Assembly: GCF_002160065.1 (NCBI RefSeq)
Contig: NZ_NFJW01000005.1
Coordinates: 81,014-145,013 of the forward strand
Reading direction: 5' to 3'
Length of the DNA: 64,000 bases
Source: Collinsella sp. An2
GTDB lineage: Bacteria; Actinomycetota; Coriobacteriia; Coriobacteriales; Coriobacteriaceae
Shown here in pieces: positions 17,263 to 25,273 of the stretch. The notes below the pieces were generated by a model. The model was not told where the DNA came from, searched no databases, and saw nothing but the letters and a program-made list of their open reading frames with translations. Numbering within the stretch: the first letter of the stretch is position 1; each line of letters begins with the position of its first letter. A program made the translations under genes and the position numbers.

Positions 17263-17577
17263 TTACAGGGGCGTGATGGAAATCTCCTGATCCACGCCCA
17301 GAAGCTGGGCCACGCGCATGACGCCCGGCTGCGCGTTCACAACCGAGAAGCGCATGCCGTGCTCGGCCGCATGGTGCGCGGCGCCCACGAGCACGCCGAT
17401 GCCCGTGGAGTCGATATAGGCCACCTTCTCGAAGTCGAGGCAGACCTCCTCGGTGGGCTGCTCGAGAGCCAAATCGATGGCGTCACGCAGCTTGTTCGCG
17501 TTCGAGATGTCGACCTCGCCCGCCACAGACACGCTATAGCGCTCGGGCGCGGGCTGTGTGGTGATAGTGAGCTCCAT
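17263..17577 (-). CDS. STAS-domain anti-anti-sigma factor
   Basis: 104 aa covering exactly one STAS domain: GEVDISNANKLRDAI and the phosphorylation loop YIDSTGIGVLVGA with S57. Such proteins bind and inhibit a serine-kinase anti-sigma factor when dephosphorylated. AGAAGGAG precedes the ATG. No kinase, phosphatase or sigma gene is nearby, so its partner is elsewhere. 120 bases separate it from tatA upstream of that operon. Confidence 0.9.
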   Translation of the reverse strand: MELTITTQPAPERYSVSVAGEVDISNANKLRDAIDLALEQPTEEVCLDFEKVAYIDSTGIGVLVGAAHHAAEHGMRFSVVNAQPGVMRVAQLLGVDQEISITPL

Positions 17578-17643
17578 GGTTACTCCTTCTATATAGCGGT
17601 AGGGTCGCGCGTTGGTACGACCCCGCGATTTCCTATGTCTGAC

Positions 17644-18339
17644 CTACTCGGACGCCTGGAGCGCGTCCAGGCGCTGCTGCGCATAGTCTTTTACATTGTA
17701 CGCGTCGTCGTCGCCTGCGGCATCAATCGCTCGCTGATAGGCCGTGGCAGCGTCGTCGGTGCGTCCGTCGGTCTCGTAGAACATGCCCAGATTGGCCCAC
17801 GCCGGTGCAAACGAGTCGTCGTCGGCAAGCAGGTTCTCAAGCGCAGTGATGGCCGCGTCGTGGTCCCCGGTGTAAAAGACGCAGATGGCTCGGTCGACCA
17901 CCACCGACTTGGACCCAGGATTGCCATCCAGGTATTCGTCGTAGTACTCGATCGCGTTGGTGAAGATCTCGCGCGCATGCGCCTCGTCTTCGGTGCCATC
18001 CGAATGGTTGAGGGCGGCCACACCCCAGTCGAAGTAGCCGTTGGCCAGGTTGAGGAGCGCCGACGGATTGGAGGGATCAGCCTCGTACTGGGTGCGAAGC
18101 GTCTGGGCCGCCGTGCCGTACTGGGCGTCGACGGTCTCCATGACATCCTCGTCCTGGGCATCCTGAGAGCCGTCGCTTTGGGCCTGGGCCGCATTCTGCG
18201 CAGAGGCGTCCGCCGATCCCGTCGTGGCCGGCGTGGCCAGCTGAAGAACCAGCGCCACGGCGATTCCCGCCACCGCAACGAGCGCCACGATGATGACCGC
18301 GATGCGGGCGCGGCCCGTCTGTTGCGCATTGAACGCCAT
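17644..18339 (-). CDS. Membrane-anchored tetratricopeptide-repeat protein
   Basis: 231 aa. One N-terminal membrane segment (IAVIIVALVAVAGIAVALVLQL, about 13-34), an acidic Ser/Ala/Gln linker, then about three TPR-like helical pairs (SALLNLANGYFDWGVAALN, AHAREIFTNAIEYYDEYL, APAWANLGMFYETDGRTDDAATAY). Probably an extracytoplasmic scaffold; no partner is identified. GGAGG four bases before the ATG and only eight bases after the previous stop, so it is the last gene of the aminotransferase transcript. Confidence 0.8.
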   Translation of the reverse strand: MAFNAQQTGRARIAVIIVALVAVAGIAVALVLQLATPATTGSADASAQNAAQAQSDGSQDAQDEDVMETVDAQYGTAAQTLRTQYEADPSNPSALLNLANGYFDWGVAALNHSDGTEDEAHAREIFTNAIEYYDEYLDGNPGSKSVVVDRAICVFYTGDHDAAITALENLLADDDSFAPAWANLGMFYETDGRTDDAATAYQRAIDAAGDDDAYNVKDYAQQRLDALQASE

Positions 18340-18347
18340 GGGTCCTC

Positions 18348-18842
18348 CTATTCGGCCGAGGCGGCGTCCGACTGGGCGCCTTCAGCCGCACCGTCGTTTC
18401 CGGCGGCGTCGGCAGAGTCACCGGCCGTCGTGTCATCCTCTACATGCGCGGTGCCGTCCTCGTCGACCGTGACGTTTGGATGCCCCTCGGGCAGGCTGTA
18501 CGAGGAGTCCAGGTCGTCAGTGGACTGATACTGCGCCTGCTGCTCGAGCGCCCCCAGCGTGGCGGACGACCCCAGCAAATAACCGATCACCACGCCCAAA
18601 AGCAGGGCGATGACGGCAATGGCAAGCACCATCCAGAACGGCGGCGGGTCGCGACGGGCGACGCTGTCGTCCCCCTCCTGGGGGCGAGGGTCGTCCTCTT
18701 GCGCGGCGCGCCGCTTTGAGCGCGCCTGCTTGCGCGACGCCTTCGGGGCAACGCCCTCGGCAGAAGCACCCGCTTCGGGGGCGGCTTCCTGTTCCTCGGA
18801 TTCCATGAGCTCCTGCTCGTCGTCGAAGAATTCGTCGGCCAT
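18348..18842 (-). CDS. Small single-pass membrane protein of unknown function
   Basis: 164 aa. MADEFFDDEQELMESEEQ opens a strongly acidic cytoplasmic part, then a basic patch (ASRKQARSKRRAAQ), one membrane helix (FWMVLAIAVIALLLGVVIGYLLG, about 77-99) and an acidic outer tail. The ATG overlaps the stop of the aminotransferase gene by one base (TAATG). Not recognised. The tail and the next TPR protein may act together outside the membrane (inference from linkage only). Confidence 0.75.
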   Translation of the reverse strand: MADEFFDDEQELMESEEQEAAPEAGASAEGVAPKASRKQARSKRRAAQEDDPRPQEGDDSVARRDPPPFWMVLAIAVIALLLGVVIGYLLGSSATLGALEQQAQYQSTDDLDSSYSLPEGHPNVTVDEDGTAHVEDDTTAGDSADAAGNDGAAEGAQSDAASAE

Positions 18843-20128
18843 TATGCGCGCTCCTCGGCAGCCAGCTGTGCGCACACCAGCTTGGTGGCAAGCACCAAGA
18901 TGTCCAGCGCGGCCCCCAGTTCCTCGAGCGAGGGATACGTGGGCGCAATACGGATGTTGGTGTCCTGGGGATCCTTGCCGTACGGCCAGGTGGCGCCCGC
19001 CGGCGTCAGCTTCACGCCCATCTGCAGGCACAGAGCAACGATGCGCTTGGCGGAACCCGGCTGCGCGTCAAACGAGACAAAGTAGCCGCCGTTGGGGTTC
19101 GTCCAGGTGGCGCAACCCGTATCTCCCAGGCCCTCGCCCAGCTTCTGCTGCACGAGCGCAAAGCGCGGACGCAGGAACTCGGCGTGCTTCGCCATGTGGG
19201 CGCGCAGGGCCTCCATGGTGGGCAGGAAGCGAGCGTGGGCAAGCTGGTTGAGCTTGTTCGCGCTGATGAGGCCCACCTGCAGGGTGCGCGAGACCTCGGC
19301 CATGTTGGCAAACGACGAACCGAAGAAGGCCACGCCCGCGCCCGGGAAGGTGATCTTGGAGGTCGAGGCGAACTCGAGCACGCGGTCCTCGTTGCCGGCC
19401 TCGAGCGCCACGTCGTGGATGTTCAGCAACTTGTCGCCGTGATCGGTGAGGTCGTGCACGCAGTACGCGTTGTCCCACACGATGCGGAAGTCCGGGGCGG
19501 CACACTTCATGGTGGCCAGGCGACGGACCGTCTCGTCGGAGTACGTGATGCCCGTGGGGTTGGAATACTTGGGCACGCAGAACATGCCCTTGATCGAGGC
19601 GTCCTCGGCAACGAGGCGCTCGACCTCGTCCATGTCGGGGCCCGTGGGCGTCATGCGAACGGGGATGTTCTCGATACCCAGATCCTGCGTGAGGCCGAAG
19701 TGGCGGTCGTAGCCGGGGGCGGGGCACAGGAACTTCACGTGGTCGAGCTTGTTCCAGGGGGTGTAGCCCGGCACTCCCTTCTCCCAGTAGTGCACGAGCA
19801 CCGACTGCATGATGTTTAGGCTCGAGGAACCCAAAACGATGGTCTGGCCCGCAGGTACGCCCAGGAATGCGCCAGCAAGACGACGAGCCGACGGGATTCC
19901 CTCGAAGCAGCCGTAGTTGCTGCAGTCCACGCCCTCGTCCATGAGGTCGGCGGAGCTGCTGAGCACGTCGAGCAAGGGGCGCGAGATGGCAACCTGCTCG
20001 GGGCTGGGCTTGCCGCGCGCCATATCGAGCTTGAGGCCTTTTGCGGTGACCTCGGCAACCTCGGCCTCGAGCTGCGAAATTGCTGCAGCCAGCTCCTCGT
20101 TGCCCATGCGCTGGTACATGGTCTCCAT
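18842..20128 (-). CDS. Aminotransferase of the class Ic aspartate aminotransferase type
   Basis: 428 aa. Fold-type I PLP enzyme: GKPSPEQ at 39-45, YSNPTG at 188-193, IVWDNAY at 217-223, and PLP lysine K258 in ASTSKITFPGAG. This pattern fits the MocR-related aspartate aminotransferase group known from Corynebacterium (AspT) rather than E. coli AspC. It probably interconverts aspartate and oxaloacetate; other amino acids are possible. GGAGG six bases before the ATG at 20128. It leads a three-gene transcript with two membrane proteins of unknown role. A palindrome (GCCGGC...GCCGGC near 20190-20215) lies in its leader. Confidence 0.85.
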   Translation of the reverse strand: METMYQRMGNEELAAAISQLEAEVAEVTAKGLKLDMARGKPSPEQVAISRPLLDVLSSSADLMDEGVDCSNYGCFEGIPSARRLAGAFLGVPAGQTIVLGSSSLNIMQSVLVHYWEKGVPGYTPWNKLDHVKFLCPAPGYDRHFGLTQDLGIENIPVRMTPTGPDMDEVERLVAEDASIKGMFCVPKYSNPTGITYSDETVRRLATMKCAAPDFRIVWDNAYCVHDLTDHGDKLLNIHDVALEAGNEDRVLEFASTSKITFPGAGVAFFGSSFANMAEVSRTLQVGLISANKLNQLAHARFLPTMEALRAHMAKHAEFLRPRFALVQQKLGEGLGDTGCATWTNPNGGYFVSFDAQPGSAKRIVALCLQMGVKLTPAGATWPYGKDPQDTNIRIAPTYPSLEELGAALDILVLATKLVCAQLAAEERA

Positions 20129-20420
20129 GTGCTTCCTCCCCATCGCCATAAACCGGGGCGGCGCCCTGCCGCGCCGACCAGCCGGGCCCGCGCCGGCATG
20201 CAGGCGCCGGCGGGACGGTATGTCAATCCCGCCTAGTATACCTACACCGACGGGCCCTCGACGGGCCCAAGCTGCCTCCGCAACAGAACCTACGCCGAAA
20301 ACCGAAATGCAGACGGCCGGTATCGGCGGGCAGGTGTCGGGTATAGTGGTTTCGCGCGTCAGGACGTCAGCGCCCGGACGCGCCCGCACGAATCGCACGC
20401 GCCCGCTGAAAGGATGTCCC

Positions 20421-20675
20421 ATGGATATGGAAATGATTCGCTCGGAGTCCTTTGGCGAGCTCCAACGCCTGGTGGACAGCCTGTACGTTGGCCGCGAAGT
20501 CGTTGACCGCCTGGACCTCGTCGTGCAGGCGGAGATACTTGACCTCGATGCCGACCTGCAGGAAATCGTCACTCTCGTACCGCCCGGGGCCTATGAGCGC
20601 CAGCGCCTGTGCGACCAGTTGAACTCCGCGCTGGCTGCCCACGGCTGGGGCGCGGTATACGGCACGGTAGAGTAG
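20421..20675 (+). CDS. Small 84-aa protein of unknown function
   Basis: The only plus-strand gene between topA and the mrr-like gene. The frame is open far upstream, but GAAAGGATGTCCC directly before the ATG at 20421 sets the start. The product (MDMEMIRSESFGELQRLVDS..., ending GWGAVYGTVE) is acidic, Leu/Val-rich and probably all-helical, without membrane segment or cysteine. A TATAGT at about 20342 could be its -10 box. Not recognised; coding status rests on ribosome site, codon usage and compact composition. Confidence 0.6.
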   Translation: MDMEMIRSESFGELQRLVDSLYVGREVVDRLDLVVQAEILDLDADLQEIVTLVPPGAYERQRLCDQLNSALAAHGWGAVYGTVE

Positions 20676-20783
20676 CGCATCGGGCGGGGCACCGGGACAG
20701 CACATCGGGTTAGGCTCCGGGATGGCGTGCCGGGTCAGGCGCCGGGACAACGCGCCGACCGAGCCGTCGCCTGCACCATATTT

Positions 20784-20877
20784 AGGGACGCGTCCCATCG
20801 CCGTAAACGACAACTCGCCGATGAAGTCCTAGATTTGGACGTTTTAGAGGCCCAAAATGGCAAAATCTAGGACTTCA
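20784..20877. repeat. Intergenic palindromes, including a 15-bp perfect stem
   Basis: TGAAGTCCTAGATTT at 20822-20836 pairs perfectly with 20863-20877 around a 26-base loop. A 12-base palindrome GGGACGCGTCCC lies just upstream at about 20785. The sequence is richer in A/T than its surroundings and lies in the 405-base gap between the 84-aa gene and nhaA, which converge. It may terminate both, but lacks a U-tract; a dispersed repeat is equally likely. The rest of the gap (20878-21080) shows nothing. Confidence 0.65.
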
Positions 20878-21080
20878 ATTGCATGCGAGGGATACGCCGG
20901 GGGCCGGCCTTGGAATTCCGGATGAGCGAGCGCGCCGCGCGGCATATGGACGGGCAAGCGGGCGGCGTGTGGCCCGCCCCACGCACAATTCGCGCGGCAC
21001 CGCGGACAAGCGGGCGCCACAGGGCCCGCCACGCGCACGACTCGCACAGTCCCGCGCAGGCGGCCGGCGCGCTCGACCAC

Positions 21081-22508
21081 CTATCGCTTCTTTCCGCGAC
21101 AAACAACGTGCATGTATGCCAGGCCAATCAGCGCTGCCGACACCGAGGCGGCAAGGATCGCCGTCTTCGAGGCAAGCAGCTCGGCGGGAATCTCGGTAAA
21201 CGCCAGACCCGAGATGAGAATCGACATGGTAAAGCCGATGCCGCCCAGAATGCCCACGCCCACGATATGCGGCCAGCGCACGCCCTTCGGAAGGTCGGCC
21301 AGACCAACCTTAACCAGCACGAACGTTACGCCCACAATACCGATCGGCTTGCCCAGAAGCATGCCCAGATACGTTCCGAGTGCCACTGGATCGAATACCA
21401 GAGACAGCGGGTCAACACCCACCAGGCGAACCTGGGCGTTCACAAAGGCGAACAGCGGAAGAATCAAGAAGTTCACCGGGGTCGAAATGTAGTGCTCGAG
21501 ACGCTGAAGCGGCGGCGTTACGCGGTGCATGACGCGCTCTACGCCGCGAACGGCATGGGTGAAGTCGTGCTGCCCCAGGATATGCGACTCGTCGTCGAAG
21601 CGATCGTCAAGCTCGGGAAGCTTGGAACCCAGCCAGGAGACAAGGCTGCCGGCGTTGATGTCGGACCGGGCGGGGATGGTGAACGCCAGGATCACGCCGG
21701 CGAGCGTCGCGTGGATTCCGCTCTGGAACAGGCAGAACCACAGCACCAGGCCAAGCGCCAGATACGGGGCAAGCCGAAAGTGTCGGCGCCGATTGAGCAC
21801 CACCAGCAGAATCGTCACCACGGCCGCGGCGGCAAGCCACACCAAGCTTGGCGCGTGTCCGTAAAACAGCGCGATCGCGGCGATCGCCAGCAGGTCGTCG
21901 GCGATGGCGAGCGTCGAGAAGAACACCTTGATCGCAGGCGGAACGCTGCTGCCCAGCAGCGACAGCACGCCAAGGGCAAACGCGATGTCGGTCGCCATCG
22001 GGATGGCCCATCCATAGACGGCGCCCCCGCGGTTCAGCACCGCATAGATCGTGGCAGGCACCACCACGCCGCCGACCGCGGCCAGCATGGGCAGCATGGC
22101 CTGGCGCGGACGACGCAGCTCACCGACCGTCATCTCGTACTTCAGCTCGATGCCCACAAGCAAAAAGAAGATGGCCATGAGGAAGTCGTTGACGAACAGC
22201 TCGAAGGAAAGCGAGAACTCCCAGCCGCCAATGGCGACGGTCACGGGCTGCATGAACCAGTCATGAAGGGCAAAGAACGCATCGGTGTTTGCGCAGATGA
22301 CCGCCGCGACAGCAGCCACGATCATCACGAGAGCCGAGATCGTTCCGTTGGAGGTGATGCGCTCCAGCACGCTCCGGCGCTCCAGCCGACGACGCTGCCG
22401 GGCGCTGACGAGCCAGGACGTCTCGCCGCCCGGCTCCATCACAAGCGCCTTGCGCTCAGCCACCTTGGGCGTCGCGGCGTCGATGCGGTTTTCGGAACGC
22501 TTGGTCAT
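21081..22508 (-). CDS. nhaA: Na+/H+ antiporter NhaA
   Basis: 475 aa, about twelve membrane segments. The key aspartates are present: PMATDIAFALGVLSLLG (equivalent of D133) and FFSTLAIADDLLAIAAIALFY (the D163/D164 pair that binds the cation). It exchanges sodium for protons and controls pH and salt. A start at 22508 gives MTKRSENRIDAATP; the frame continues to 22553 and the ribosome site is weak for either. A cytoplasmic N-terminal extension of about 45 residues precedes the first helix. Single gene. Confidence 0.93.
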   Translation of the reverse strand: MTKRSENRIDAATPKVAERKALVMEPGGETSWLVSARQRRRLERRSVLERITSNGTISALVMIVAAVAAVICANTDAFFALHDWFMQPVTVAIGGWEFSLSFELFVNDFLMAIFFLLVGIELKYEMTVGELRRPRQAMLPMLAAVGGVVVPATIYAVLNRGGAVYGWAIPMATDIAFALGVLSLLGSSVPPAIKVFFSTLAIADDLLAIAAIALFYGHAPSLVWLAAAAVVTILLVVLNRRRHFRLAPYLALGLVLWFCLFQSGIHATLAGVILAFTIPARSDINAGSLVSWLGSKLPELDDRFDDESHILGQHDFTHAVRGVERVMHRVTPPLQRLEHYISTPVNFLILPLFAFVNAQVRLVGVDPLSLVFDPVALGTYLGMLLGKPIGIVGVTFVLVKVGLADLPKGVRWPHIVGVGILGGIGFTMSILISGLAFTEIPAELLASKTAILAASVSAALIGLAYMHVVCRGKKR

Positions 22509-22575
22509 GATGTGCTTGGCACTCCCCTCGTCTCGCGCGGGCTGCGGTCGCATGTCGCGCGCCAGCCCGCTCTCT

Positions 22576-22609
22576 AAAAAGGCGAGGCACCCAAGATGGA
22601 TACCTCGCC
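22576..22609 (-). terminator. Terminator of ppaC
   Basis: On the minus strand GGCGAGG pairs with CCTCGCC around a 15-base loop, followed by TTTTT. It lies 110 bases after the ppaC stop and just before nhaA. Confidence 0.8.
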
Positions 22610-22718
22610 ATTGCTTGCTGATATGAGCCTACCCGAAGGCGGCGCACGTCATCCGCATATCCCGACCGGCTCCACAGGTACTCCGAAACCTGAGGCGCCG
22701 CATCGTGACCGCCCGCGC

Positions 22719-23663
22719 TTACTCGCCGGCAGCGATGATGGGAGCGGCGACCTGCTTCTTGCGGGACAGCACGCCGGGCATCCACACGCCCTCGGCGACG
22801 TCCTTGATGCCCAGGCCCTTCTGCGCCACGGCGGTCTCGCCCTCGAAGAGCACCTGGGAGCCCTCCTCCATGATGTCGGTGATGCACAGCACGATGCCAT
22901 CGGCACCCTTCTTCTTCATGTAGGCCTTCATAGCCGTACGAATCTCGGGAACCATGCCGAGCGCGCGGGACTTATCGACCGTCTCGTACTGGCCGATGAG
23001 CAGCTTCTTGCCGCCCACCTCGAAAAGCTTGATGTCGTTGCCGACCATCTGCTCGGGCGTGAAGGAGCCGGACGGACGGGACAGGAAGACCTCCATGCCA
23101 AACTTGACGGGGTCGACACCCAGCTTGGAGCCGAGCTCGGCGGCGATGGCGCGGTCGACCTCGGTGGTGGTGGGGCTCTTGAGCATGAGCGTGTCGGTCA
23201 TCATGGCCGAGAGCAGCAGCTTGGCCTGGGTCTCGGTGGGCTCGACGCCCAGGATGTCGAAGAGCCAGGTGACGATGGTGCAGCTGGAGCCCCAGGGCAG
23301 CGCCACGATGTGGAGCGGTGCGGCAGTGGTGAGGCCACCAAAGCGATGGTGGTCGACGACGCCGATGATCTCGGCATGCTCGAGACCCTCGACCGACTGG
23401 CCGGCCTCGTTGTGATCGGTGAGGACCACCTTCTGCGGGGCCTTGTTGGCGGCAGGCGCCTTGATGCCCTTTAGCAGACGCGGCTTGTCGACGCCGTTGT
23501 CGGCAAGAAGCTTGGCGGACTCGGCGGGCAGCGGGCCCAGGCAGCGGGCCTCGTAGGTGTCGCCGTTGTAGTTGAGCTGGTTGAGCAGCTGGGTCAGGAC
23601 GACCGAAGACATGATGGCGTCGTTATCAGGATTCTGATGACCAAAAACGAAAACGGTGCTCAT
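22719..23663 (-). CDS. ppaC: Manganese-dependent inorganic pyrophosphatase (family II)
   Basis: 314 aa of the DHH phosphoesterase superfamily. Metal ligands are visible: H9, D13 and D15 in FGHQNPDNDAI, an aspartate in TDHNEAGQ, and VVDHHRFGG. The C-terminal half has SRPSG near the substrate-binding arginine-lysine region and ends in a RKK-containing strand (GVLSRKKQVAAP), as in B. subtilis PpaC. It hydrolyses pyrophosphate. AAGGGAATCCCC precedes the ATG. Length is typical and no regulatory CBS insert is present. Confidence 0.96.
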   Translation of the reverse strand: MSTVFVFGHQNPDNDAIMSSVVLTQLLNQLNYNGDTYEARCLGPLPAESAKLLADNGVDKPRLLKGIKAPAANKAPQKVVLTDHNEAGQSVEGLEHAEIIGVVDHHRFGGLTTAAPLHIVALPWGSSCTIVTWLFDILGVEPTETQAKLLLSAMMTDTLMLKSPTTTEVDRAIAAELGSKLGVDPVKFGMEVFLSRPSGSFTPEQMVGNDIKLFEVGGKKLLIGQYETVDKSRALGMVPEIRTAMKAYMKKKGADGIVLCITDIMEEGSQVLFEGETAVAQKGLGIKDVAEGVWMPGVLSRKKQVAAPIIAAGE

Positions 23664-23801
23664 GGGGATTCCCTTCGGATGATGAGGCGGGGCGAGCGCT
23701 CCGCCGAATGGATTGAGCAGCCTTTATCGTAGCACGAACCGGCAGCGACCCCCGGCTTTCATAGCATTGTGACGCACCGGCTCAAAGCCTTCCGACAGCA
23801 C

Positions 23802-23852
23802 AAGGCGGGCGACCCGCTCCCCGCGATGCAGGGAAGCGCAGCCGCCCGCCTT
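23802..23852 (-). terminator. Hairpin terminator after the ROK kinase gene
   Basis: A perfect 10-bp stem (AAGGCGGGCG at 23802-23811 with 23843-23852) and a long loop that itself folds, starting 38 bases after the stop. The U-run is short (TTGTG). Confidence 0.6.
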
Positions 23853-23889
23853 CAAATTCCGCTGACGTGCGATTACGGGTGAACGACGC

Positions 23890-24846
23890 CTAGGCGCCCG
23901 CCGCCTGAAGCGCCACGTAGGCGGCGCCGAAGATGCCGGCGTCGTTGCCGAGCGATGCGACCTCGATGGGGGTCTCGGTGCACACGGCAAGCGCGTAGCT
24001 CTTGTAGCGCTCCACGAGACGGTCCAGGAACATGTCGGACGAGTTGGAGGTGCCGCCGCCCAGCACGAACGCCTCGGGATCCACGACGCTCGAAATGATG
24101 GCGAGCGCGCGGCCCAGATAGTCGCACATGGTATCGATGGCCGCCCACGCCGCCTCGTCACCACTCTTGGCGGCCGCGAACACCGAACGCGAATCGCTGG
24201 GGCCCTCGAGCTCGACCGGCTCGGTGCCGCGCGCGGCGCACTCGGCTTTGTAGCTCGTGACGATGCCCGTCGCAGAGGCATACTGCTCAAGATGGCCCTT
24301 CCCGCCGCAGCCGCACACGCGTGTCTCCGCCGGGTTCATGCACATATGTCCAATCTCGCCACCTGCGCCCACGGCGCCCGCGACGAGATGGCGATTGACG
24401 ATGACACCGCCGCCGACACCCGTTCCCAGTGTCACGAAGACGAGGTTTTGATAGTCGCGTCCGCTGCCCGCCCAAAGCTCGCCCATGGCGGCGGCGTTGG
24501 CGTCGTTGGCAAACTGCACCGTGACGTTGGGGCACACCTTCTCAAGCGCCGCCTTGAGGCCGGCCTCGTTGAGCTGGATGTTGGCCTGCAGGCGAATCTT
24601 GCCGTCCGCGGGGACCGGGCACGGCACGGCCAGCCCGATGCCCACCACCTGGTCGAGAGTAAACCCTGCGGTCGTGACCAGCTCTTCGACGCCGTCGGTT
24701 ACCGCTGCGTATCCGGCCTCGTCGACGATGGGCGGCGTGGGCACGCTATTGCGCCCCAGCAGGCGACCACCCTTGTCGAACAGACCCATTTTGACGGACG
24801 TCCCGCCCACATCGAATCCGATGAACAGCTCTTTGGCCTCGGCCAT
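23890..24846 (-). CDS. glk: ROK family glucokinase
   Basis: 318 aa. ATP-binding start FIGFDVGGTSVKMGLF at about 8-23, catalytic aspartate in FANDANAAAMGE, and the ROK zinc motif GEIGHMCMNP...CGCGGKGHLEQ. The last cysteine of the usual CXCGXXGCXE motif is His here, a variant that should still bind zinc. It probably phosphorylates cytosolic glucose, as expected beside sugar-PTS metabolism; other hexoses or N-acetylmannosamine cannot be excluded. AAAGGGGAG lies close to the ATG. Confidence 0.88.
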   Translation of the reverse strand: MAEAKELFIGFDVGGTSVKMGLFDKGGRLLGRNSVPTPPIVDEAGYAAVTDGVEELVTTAGFTLDQVVGIGLAVPCPVPADGKIRLQANIQLNEAGLKAALEKVCPNVTVQFANDANAAAMGELWAGSGRDYQNLVFVTLGTGVGGGVIVNRHLVAGAVGAGGEIGHMCMNPAETRVCGCGGKGHLEQYASATGIVTSYKAECAARGTEPVELEGPSDSRSVFAAAKSGDEAAWAAIDTMCDYLGRALAIISSVVDPEAFVLGGGTSNSSDMFLDRLVERYKSYALAVCTETPIEVASLGNDAGIFGAAYVALQAAGA

Positions 24847-25142
24847 GATCTCCCCTTTCGTATAGGCTGCTCGAGCGACCGCGATGCGGCCACGTCACGC
24901 GAGGAAGCAGTTCCGCTGGGCGCCTTCCGACACCCCGCCAAAGCAGGACGCCGGCCAACCGAGAGTGCACCGCCCGCGTTGGTTACCGAAAAGAGAGTAT
25001 AGGGTCCACAGCGCGCATTCCACGCCACGACTGCGCGAGAGTCCCGGTCGCGTCGGCGAACGTGCCGCGCCTATGGGCGCCGAGGTTGCAGCAGCACCGT
25101 CAGGCGCGCTCGATTCCGAACCTTTCTGCAGCGTAAACGCCA

Positions 25143-25202
25143 TTTCTATCATTTTCTAAATGTTTCTATCGCTTTCTAAAGCTTTCTATCGTTTTCTAAA
25201 CG
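25143..25202. repeat. Six TTTCTA boxes at exact 10-bp spacing (three 20-bp units)
   Basis: TTTCTATCAT, TTTCTAAATG, TTTCTATCGC, TTTCTAAAGC, TTTCTATCGT and TTTCTAAACG follow without gap at 25143, 25153, 25163, 25173, 25183 and 25193. It is an AT-rich island in very GC-rich DNA, in the 427-base gap between brnQ and the glucokinase gene. The other part of this gap (24847-25142) shows only the glucokinase leader and no gene. Confidence 0.92.
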
Positions 25203-25238
25203 GGCAGCGGCGCCTGTCCGCCACGGCGCCTGCCCGTC
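25200..25238 (-). terminator. Terminator of brnQ
   Basis: On the minus strand ACGGGCAGGCGCC pairs with GGCGCC(GC)TGCCCGT, followed by TTTAGAAAA. The U-tract is the first bases of the TTTCTA array read in reverse. It lies 36 bases after the brnQ stop. Confidence 0.75.
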
Positions 25239-25273
25239 ACAGCAACCAGAACATCCGATGCTGAAACGGAAGC

